Notes under the pieces: generated by a model
What the model was told of the DNA's origin: nothing
Database searches by the model: none
Seen by the model: the letters and a program-made list of their open reading frames with translations, nothing else
Assembly: GCA_012520695.1 (NCBI GenBank)
Contig: JAAYNU010000122.1
Coordinates: forward strand, 1-12,750
Reading direction: 5' to 3'
Length of the DNA: 12,750 bases
From: Erysipelothrix sp.
GTDB lineage: Bacteria; Bacillota_I; Bacilli_A; Erysipelotrichales; Erysipelotrichaceae
Translations under genes and position numbers: made by a program
Part shown: in pieces, positions 7,114-12,750 of the stretch
Layout: each line of letters begins with the position of its first letter
How positions within the stretch are numbered: position 1 is the first letter of the stretch

Positions 7114-8392
7114 AATTTATCTCATTCACTTTTGCTTTAAAAATGTTACCCCGTTCTTCAAAGTTATTAAACTGATCATACGATGCACAGGCTGGCGATA
7201 AGACAACCACATCACCCACAACAGCACTTTGTGTCGCAAGCTCTAAAGCATCAAGCATTGTATCCACAAGAATACCCTGTGGTAACACTGCTTTTAATTC
7301 AAGCGCACTCTCTCCAAAGAGATACACTGCCTTAAGTGATTCACTGAAAGGCTTTAAAAGATCAAATGATATCTTCTTATCAAAGCCACCCGCTAATAGA
7401 ATAGTCGGTTGTGTAAAGGATTGAAGACACACAAGTGTCGATTCTGGGTTCGTCGCTTTCGAATCATTATAGTATGAAATACCATTTATTGTTCGTACAA
7501 ATTCACAACGATGTTCAACACCACCAAAGGATGCGAGCGTTGATTGAATTTCTTCTAAACTAACCCCTGCTTTATAAGCCATGAGAGCAGCAAAAGATGC
7601 ATTGAGTACATTATGTTTCCCTTTTAGGAGCATTTCATTGATTACGAAGAGTACAGTATTCTCAAAGTAAACAGCCCCATCTTTTATAAAGACATCCATT
7701 CCCTCTTGATGTTCCATCGAGAGATTAATCACACTACCCTGATAATCCTTCGTCAATTCGACGATTGTTTTATCATCCCAGTTACGCACAAAGATACCCA
7801 CTCGGTCCAAAATACTTAACTTCGCTTGATAATATTCATTCACTGATTCAAAGCGGTCTAAGTGGTCGGGTGTTAAGTTCAAGACACCATACATATCCGG
7901 AGCAAATGAGCGCATGTTCTCCATTTGGAAAGCTGAAATCTCAAGAGCGACATCTTTCTCCTTACGATCATGAATGATTGTTTCAGATAAAGACGCTCCT
8001 ACATTACCTGCAAGAATTGCATTATTATTTTTCTTCAATAACATTGCGTGAAGTAAACTTACTGTGGTCGTTTTTCCATTCGTTCCAGAAATTGCGTAAT
8101 AATGAAGCTTTGACGTAAATAATGACGCCAACTCAATTTCATCCATTGTGTAATCAAACTGCGATACTAGTGGATGATCATTAGGAATACCCGGGCTCTT
8201 AACCACAATGTCATAATCCTGAACAAGTGAGAGATCACGATCATTTAGTACAACCTTAATTCCCTCATCCTCGCACAGTTTACGTGAAGAAAAATCACGA
8301 TTCGTAACGAGAGTAACCTCATACGACTCATGATTTAATAAACGAGCACTACCCAGTCCGGATATTCCGGCACCAATGACTAAAGCTCTCAT
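7112..8392 (-). CDS. murD: UDP-N-acetylmuramoyl-L-alanine--D-glutamate ligase
   Basis: MurD is the cytosolic ATP-dependent ligase that adds D-glutamate to UDP-MurNAc-L-Ala in peptidoglycan precursor synthesis. The 426 aa protein has a Rossmann-like N-domain (VIGAGISGLGSARLL, 5-19), the ATP loop GTNGKTTT (103-110), the lysine expected to be carbamylated at K191 (YYQAKLS), GKHNVLNA (258-265), HRCEFV (294-299), NDSKATNP (309-316) and the closing motif LSPACASYDQFNNFEERG (398-415). The start at 8392 overlaps the mraY stop in an ATGA junction. The frame stays open upstream into mraY, but that extension has no family resemblance. An ATG two codons earlier (8398) is possible. No strong ribosome site is seen, so re-initiation after mraY is likely. 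It is the last gene before the terminator. Confidence 0.96.
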   Translation of the reverse strand: MRALVIGAGISGLGSARLLNHESYEVTLVTNRDFSSRKLCEDEGIKVVLNDRDLSLVQDYDIVVKSPGIPNDHPLVSQFDYTMDEIELASLFTSKLHYYAISGTNGKTTTVSLLHAMLLKKNNNAILAGNVGASLSETIIHDRKEKDVALEISAFQMENMRSFAPDMYGVLNLTPDHLDRFESVNEYYQAKLSILDRVGIFVRNWDDKTIVELTKDYQGSVINLSMEHQEGMDVFIKDGAVYFENTVLFVINEMLLKGKHNVLNASFAALMAYKAGVSLEEIQSTLASFGGVEHRCEFVRTINGISYYNDSKATNPESTLVCLQSFTQPTILLAGGFDKKISFDLLKPFSESLKAVYLFGESALELKAVLPQGILVDTMLDALELATQSAVVGDVVVLSPACASYDQFNNFEERGNIFKAKVNEIN

Positions 8393-9351
8393 ACCCATGC
8401 ATTCAAGGCAAGGCCAATGACCATTACAATGACTCCCATGATATAGAAGAAATTCACAACATCTTGTTCCTTCCAACCCGCCAGCGTAAAGCTGTAATGA
8501 ATTGGCGTATATCGGAAGATACGTTTCTTACGAACTTTCCAACTGATGCGTTGCATGATTACTGTGACCGTTTCAAAAACGAACACAAAACCAATCACAA
8601 CTAACAGTAGTTCTTTTGATAAAAGAATTGAAATACTTGCTAGTAAAGCACCCAGTGCTAAACTCCCAACATCTCCCATGAAGATTTGAGCTGGTTTATG
8701 ATTATAAATTAAGAAACCAGCAAGTCCCCCGATGACACACATAATAAACATGAGAATATCAAGGCGCCCTGCTTGTAAAGCAATCCATACAAATGGAATA
8801 AGAGCAATCAGCGTCGTACCACCCGCAAGTCCATCCATACCATCGGTTAGATTAACCGCATTGGATGATCCTGATAGCATCAACATCACGAAGGGAATAT
8901 AGAAGAATCCAATATCAATGCCGTCCTTAATGAACGGAACAGAAACAATTGTATTACCGCCATAGTAACGATAGATGAAATAGAACACAAGCGCCAAGAC
9001 GAGTTGAGAACCCATCTTAACAGCCGGAGATATTCCGTCATTTTTACCCTCTTTAACGATCTTATAGTCATCCACGAGACCCACAAGCGCGAATGATGCG
9101 AATACAAAGATCAACATCAATAAATCCTGTGAGAACTTAATTCCGTTTAAGACCAAACTCACAACGATGGGAATCAAGACAAAGATGAGCCCACCAAAGG
9201 TCGGCGTTTGTTTCTTGTCCTTAAATTCATCCAGTGCATACTCACTCACCTGTTGTTTTAAATCACTGTTATGAAGCAGTTCAATAAAACGCGGGTAAGC
9301 GAAGAATGATAAGCCTAATGATAATACAAATCCTATGATACCTAGTGTCAT
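8389..9351 (-). CDS. mraY: Phospho-N-acetylmuramoyl-pentapeptide transferase
   Basis: MraY is an integral membrane enzyme that moves phospho-MurNAc-pentapeptide onto undecaprenyl phosphate to form lipid I. The 320 aa protein has about ten hydrophobic helices, and the family catalytic and binding residues are in place: D94-D95 (LVDDYK), N164, N167, D170 and D173 (NLTDGMDGLAGG), N217 and D227 (YNHKPAQIFMGDVGSLALG), and H285. These sit at a constant offset of four from the invariant positions I recall for B. subtilis MraY. The normally conserved HHH-F/Y-E motif reads H-Y-S-F-T (285-289), keeping only the first histidine. TAGGAGT precedes the ATG at 9351. It starts 11 bp after the PBP gene and overlaps murD by four bases. 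Confidence 0.96.
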   Translation of the reverse strand: MTLGIIGFVLSLGLSFFAYPRFIELLHNSDLKQQVSEYALDEFKDKKQTPTFGGLIFVLIPIVVSLVLNGIKFSQDLLMLIFVFASFALVGLVDDYKIVKEGKNDGISPAVKMGSQLVLALVFYFIYRYYGGNTIVSVPFIKDGIDIGFFYIPFVMLMLSGSSNAVNLTDGMDGLAGGTTLIALIPFVWIALQAGRLDILMFIMCVIGGLAGFLIYNHKPAQIFMGDVGSLALGALLASISILLSKELLLVVIGFVFVFETVTVIMQRISWKVRKKRIFRYTPIHYSFTLAGWKEQDVVNFFYIMGVIVMVIGLALNAWV

Positions 9352-9362
9352 AATAATTACTC

Positions 9363-11516
9363 CTAATCTAAGTCAATCACAACTTCAGATTCAGGCGTGA
9401 TAATACTACCCGATGCGAGTGATTGGTGTTGCACAAATCCAGTGCCATTCAATGTAAATTGTAGATTACTAATCGCCATAAAGTTTCGAACTTGTTTGAG
9501 CGACCAGCCATTCATATCAGGCATTATAATACCATTATCTCCAGTATATAACAATACAAACTCATTGGAGAGAAGTTTAGACCCACCAAGTGGATATTGA
9601 CTGATAACACGCGCACCATCACCAATAACAACGGGTTGATACCCTTTGCCACGCAGTGATTCATACGCTTCATCAATTCCAATATTCACAAAGTTATTAA
9701 CCGTATTCAGGGTTGCTTGTTCGATGTAACCAGGATTATCCTCTTGGAAATCATAAGTACTTATGACTTTACGAAGAACATCCTTAACGTAGTTTGCTTG
9801 AGCATTAATACTGTGCCCAAGATTCGCACGATACGCAGTATAGACCATTACTTCAGGATCATCGTATGGAAACGCAAGAATGGAAGAGAAGATATATTCA
9901 GTATCTGAATACCCCGCTACACCCGGCGCAACATATTGTGCTGTCCCTGTTTTACCAATCATCGTAACTTCATCAATATCAAATCGCATACCAGATCCCA
10001 ATGAAACAACTTCGCGCATATTCGTTTGAACTTGCTTAGCTGTTGTTTCTTTATAAACTTTATTACCATAAATAGTTTGTCCCTTATGAATGACTTCATT
10101 CGTATTAGGGTTTAAGATTTCATCAATAATATAAGGCTTAACCGTTGTTCCATTACCAAAAATGGCTGAATAAGCTTGAATCATTTGAAGCATTGTTACG
10201 GTACTCCCTTGTCCAAAACCATTGGTTAGTTTGTCTAAAGGATGATCCCAAAGATCAACACCCGATACATCTACAATGCGGTCCATATTAACCGGTTTAA
10301 AGAAACCAAGTTGTAATAAGTTCTCATGGAATTTTTCAATATCAAGTGGACCACTCATCATCTCAGCGATCATAACGTTGGAACTCATAGCATAACCATA
10401 ATCATAGGTCATCTGACCGTAGTTTGTGTTATTCGCATTCGTAATTGTATGAACAGCATTTTGACTTGAACTTAAGCGCACGACTTTACCATCTTTAAGA
10501 CCCACATGGAATGGACCAGAATCAAAGGTTGAAAGTCCATCATAAACACCTTGATCAATTGCGGAAGCAATCGTAAATGTTTTCATTGTGGAACCCGGTT
10601 CAAAACTATATTGTACTCCACGAGAGTTCCAGTTCGTATTAGGATCATTGGGATCAAAGGCAGGATATTCTCCCCATCCTAAGATGCGGCCTGTCTTAAT
10701 CTCGACAACAGCACCCCAAACTTCTTTGGCTTTAACTTTTTCATCATCGGACATGCCTTCCATGGCATTTTCCAATGTTTCTTGAATACCTCGGTCGAGT
10801 GTCAGCTTAATGTTTGAACCATCTTCGGGTTCATCAATGTGACTTTCGATTTGTTTAAGGATATAGCCATCACCATCTTTTTGGTAACTTTCATATCCGT
10901 TAACACCGGTCAGTTCATCGTTATAGAGTAATTCAACGCCCAGTTGCCCTTTTTGAATATTACCTGCTTCATCAAAGCGAGAGAATCCAAGGATGTTAGG
11001 TGCAAATGGCGCAAGAGGATAGTTTCTTGAGATAATTTCATAGAATCCTAAACCAGGAATTTCCATTTCAACGAGTTTATTCTTTTGATCAAGAGATAGA
11101 TACTTCCCTGCATTACCGAACTCAACCTGTTTTGCATCTGAATTTAAGATTGCGAGTGTTTCTTCATATGATAAGTTGATGATACTTGAGATTTGAGTTG
11201 CGGTTGTTTCTTTATCAAATACGTGTGCTGGTGATTTATCAGGATTCAATCGGCTTGTATCTAGACTTGCGTACAGTGTGAATGAAGGAACATCTTGGGC
11301 TAAGACTGTACCGTTACGATCCGTAATGGTACCGCGCTTTGCGAGGAGTTCATTCTCAACTTGATGGATGCCATTGATTTTTTCTTTTAAACTTGTCTTT
11401 GAGTTAACATGATAGCCAAATATAGACACAATAAAAACGTTGGCTCCCACTATTATAAATAAGAGAGACAACGTTATTGATACCATTAAGACTTTATAAT
11501 TGGTATTGCGGCGCAT
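9363..11516 (-). CDS. ftsI: Class B penicillin-binding protein with two PASTA domains (PBP2X/PBP2B type)
   Basis: This is the membrane-anchored DD-transpeptidase that cross-links septal peptidoglycan. The 717 aa protein has a short basic cytoplasmic end, one transmembrane helix (9-31), a dimerisation/pedestal region (about 55-235, with RGTITDRNG at 61-69), and a transpeptidase domain with the three active-site motifs S309-T-M-K312, S378-S-N380 and K522-T-G524. Two C-terminal PASTA domains follow (about 603-658 and 661-717). Length and layout match B. subtilis PBP2B and S. pneumoniae PBP2X, the division-specific transpeptidases found in this gene position, rather than FtsI of Gram-negatives. 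It begins one base after the ftsL stop and is followed by mraY. All catalytic residues are present. Confidence 0.96.
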   Translation of the reverse strand: MRRNTNYKVLMVSITLSLLFIIVGANVFIVSIFGYHVNSKTSLKEKINGIHQVENELLAKRGTITDRNGTVLAQDVPSFTLYASLDTSRLNPDKSPAHVFDKETTATQISSIINLSYEETLAILNSDAKQVEFGNAGKYLSLDQKNKLVEMEIPGLGFYEIISRNYPLAPFAPNILGFSRFDEAGNIQKGQLGVELLYNDELTGVNGYESYQKDGDGYILKQIESHIDEPEDGSNIKLTLDRGIQETLENAMEGMSDDEKVKAKEVWGAVVEIKTGRILGWGEYPAFDPNDPNTNWNSRGVQYSFEPGSTMKTFTIASAIDQGVYDGLSTFDSGPFHVGLKDGKVVRLSSSQNAVHTITNANNTNYGQMTYDYGYAMSSNVMIAEMMSGPLDIEKFHENLLQLGFFKPVNMDRIVDVSGVDLWDHPLDKLTNGFGQGSTVTMLQMIQAYSAIFGNGTTVKPYIIDEILNPNTNEVIHKGQTIYGNKVYKETTAKQVQTNMREVVSLGSGMRFDIDEVTMIGKTGTAQYVAPGVAGYSDTEYIFSSILAFPYDDPEVMVYTAYRANLGHSINAQANYVKDVLRKVISTYDFQEDNPGYIEQATLNTVNNFVNIGIDEAYESLRGKGYQPVVIGDGARVISQYPLGGSKLLSNEFVLLYTGDNGIIMPDMNGWSLKQVRNFMAISNLQFTLNGTGFVQHQSLASGSIITPESEVVIDLD

Positions 11517-11517
11517 A

Positions 11518-11820
11518 TTATTCGCCTTGCCTTACCGTAATTGTATTATCCAAACTTTCAAGTCCCGATTCCTTCGCAATGGATACGACGCGAGCGTAGT
11601 TTTGAAGTTCTTGAACCGCAACTTTGAGACTTTCGTTTTCAACAATCACGACACTGATCTCTTTTTGAGTGTCTTGAATTGATTTTAAGAGTGCGTTATT
11701 GTCCAATCGGGCAAAGATAGCTGAGTATCCTGATAACAATACTGTCATAAATGCCAAAAGCGCAAGGAAACCTTTGGGTTTAAATCTTCTTTTCGTTTGT
11801 TTGATTACTCGTTTTGCCAT
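11518..11820 (-). CDS. ftsL: FtsL-like cell division protein
   Basis: This 100 aa bitopic protein has a basic cytoplasmic tail (KRVIKQTKRRFKPKG), one transmembrane helix (about 18-37) and an outer coiled-coil segment (about 42-85) typical of FtsL/DivIC proteins, which form a divisome complex with DivIB and help activate the septal synthase. Sequence conservation in this family is poor, so the call rests on topology, size (B. subtilis FtsL is 117 aa) and position between rsmH and the septal PBP, which is the standard dcw order. The spacing of one base on both sides (TAATATG junctions) indicates tight translational coupling. A GAGAGGGTG ribosome site lies at the end of rsmH. Confidence 0.85.
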   Translation of the reverse strand: MAKRVIKQTKRRFKPKGFLALLAFMTVLLSGYSAIFARLDNNALLKSIQDTQKEISVVIVENESLKVAVQELQNYARVVSIAKESGLESLDNTITVRQGE

Positions 11821-11821
11821 A

Positions 11822-12733
11822 TTACTTCACCCTCTCTATAGCACGTACTATTGCACTGTGTGCACGGTTATTGTATTCAAGTTCATCTTTACTTGCTTTA
11901 AGTGCCCGTGTAATTAGCTTATAATCTAGTGATTCTTCTGTGAGTTCCGGTATTCTTGGATTCACTTTTTTAGGTTTTCCATATTCGTTCATTAATTGTT
12001 TTACTAATCGGTCTTCCAGAGAATGGAATGTGATAACAACAACCCTACCACCCACTTTAATGGATTCAATAGCTTGTCGTATCGCATCTTTTGCTTCTTC
12101 AAATTCGTTGTTGACTTCAATTCTCAGTGCTTGGAATACTTTCTTTGCGGGATGTCCTTTTTTAAGTTCTTTATTTGGATAAGCTCGTTTGATGATATCA
12201 ACCAGTTCAAAGGTTGTTTCAACGGGACGCGCTTCTAAGATTAATTCAACAATGCGTTTTGCATAGCGTTCTTCGCCATTTTCACGAAGGACTCGAATTA
12301 AGTCTTTAGGCTCGTATGTATTCACAACTTCATAAGCACTTAAGCTTTGTGATTGATCCATTCTCATATCGAGACGGGCATCAAATCGATAACTGAAGCC
12401 GCGGTGTGCATCATCAAATTGTGGTGAAGACACTCCAAGATCAAACAATACGCCATCCACTTCATTAATATCTTTTTCCTTCAGCGTCTTAATAAGTGCT
12501 GTATAGGAACTGTGAACCCACTGGAATTGTGATCCGAAGGGTTCGAGTCTTTTACTGGTTCGTTCAATTGCATCAATGTCTTTATCAAAGCCAAGGAGCA
12601 TGCCGCCTTCTAAACGATTTAAGATTGCTTCACTGTGACCGCCGCCTCCAAGGGTAGCATCGATGTAGATGCCATCCTTATGGATGTTGAGTAGGTCCAG
12701 TGTTTCTTCTAACATTACTGGTATATGTTTCAT
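11822..12733 (-). CDS. rsmH: 16S rRNA (cytosine(1402)-N(4))-methyltransferase RsmH (MraW)
   Basis: RsmH transfers a methyl group from S-adenosylmethionine to N4 of C1402 in the ribosomal decoding centre. The 303 aa protein shows the SAM-binding motif DATLGGGGHS (25-34), LGFDKD (47-52), the DLGVSSPQFDDAHRGFSYR block (98-116) with LDMRMD (121-126), GHPAKKVFQALRIEVNNE (193-210) and VVITFHSLEDR (232-242). Length is close to the usual 310. The ATG at 12733 has GGAG upstream within the last 17 bases of the window. It is the first gene of the dcw block visible here; mraZ, which usually precedes it, would lie outside the window. Confidence 0.97.
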   Translation of the reverse strand: MKHIPVMLEETLDLLNIHKDGIYIDATLGGGGHSEAILNRLEGGMLLGFDKDIDAIERTSKRLEPFGSQFQWVHSSYTALIKTLKEKDINEVDGVLFDLGVSSPQFDDAHRGFSYRFDARLDMRMDQSQSLSAYEVVNTYEPKDLIRVLRENGEERYAKRIVELILEARPVETTFELVDIIKRAYPNKELKKGHPAKKVFQALRIEVNNEFEEAKDAIRQAIESIKVGGRVVVITFHSLEDRLVKQLMNEYGKPKKVNPRIPELTEESLDYKLITRALKASKDELEYNNRAHSAIVRAIERVK

Positions 12734-12750
12734 TAGAAGAACTCCGTTAA

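Noticed and set aside
8393..8476. Upstream extension of murD by 28 codons (M-E-G-T-R...)
   Set aside because: The extension lies inside mraY, is cysteine-rich and unlike any MurD N-terminus. The Rossmann motif starts directly at the ATG at 8392, which forms an ATGA overlap with mraY.
1..12750. CRISPR array, prophage, insertion sequence, tRNA or rRNA
   Set aside because: No regularly spaced repeats, transposase or integrase frames, terminal inverted repeats or RNA gene folds were seen; nearly all bases belong to core genes.

Overview
The window is a compact, low-GC stretch of a Bacillota (Firmicutes) chromosome in which every recognisable gene lies on the minus strand. The gene content fits ordinary core housekeeping. 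Small gene sizes (RecJ 513 aa, SecDF-like 542 aa) and divergent motifs suggest a reduced lineage outside Bacillus proper. An Erysipelotrichia member such as Erysipelothrix is my best guess, made from recall and not proven by the sequence.

In transcription order (high to low coordinate) there are two blocks. The first is the front of a division/cell-wall (dcw) cluster: rsmH (16S rRNA methyltransferase), ftsL (division protein), a class B penicillin-binding protein with two PASTA domains, mraY (lipid I synthase) and murD (D-Glu ligase). Spacings are 1 to 12 bp or a 4 bp ATGA overlap, so this is one operon. It ends at a clear intrinsic terminator that overlaps the murD stop codon. The usual followers (ftsW, murG, divIB, ftsA, ftsZ) are absent here.

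The second block resembles the Bacillus comN-secDF-recJ-apt-relA neighbourhood: a ComN-like small protein, a divergent SecDF-like 12-TM protein, RecJ, an inserted cell-surface protein with Big_2-type Ig-like repeats and a C-terminal membrane anchor, Apt, and the N-terminal 462 residues of a bifunctional Rel (p)ppGpp synthetase/hydrolase running off the left edge. The block mixes export, single-strand DNA degradation, purine salvage and the stringent response.

The main points for a second look are these. The SecDF-like protein seems to lack the intramembrane Asp/Arg residues used for proton coupling. The Ig-like surface protein sits between recJ and apt. Extended -10 promoter sequences are built into the stop codons of the Ig-like gene and of recJ. 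A hairpin with a GCAA loop lies between apt and rel. MraY has lost most of its HHH motif. I see no CRISPR array, phage, insertion sequence, tRNA or rRNA, and no gene-free stretch over 300 bases (the longest gap is 138 bp). I do not see a wholly new multi-gene system.
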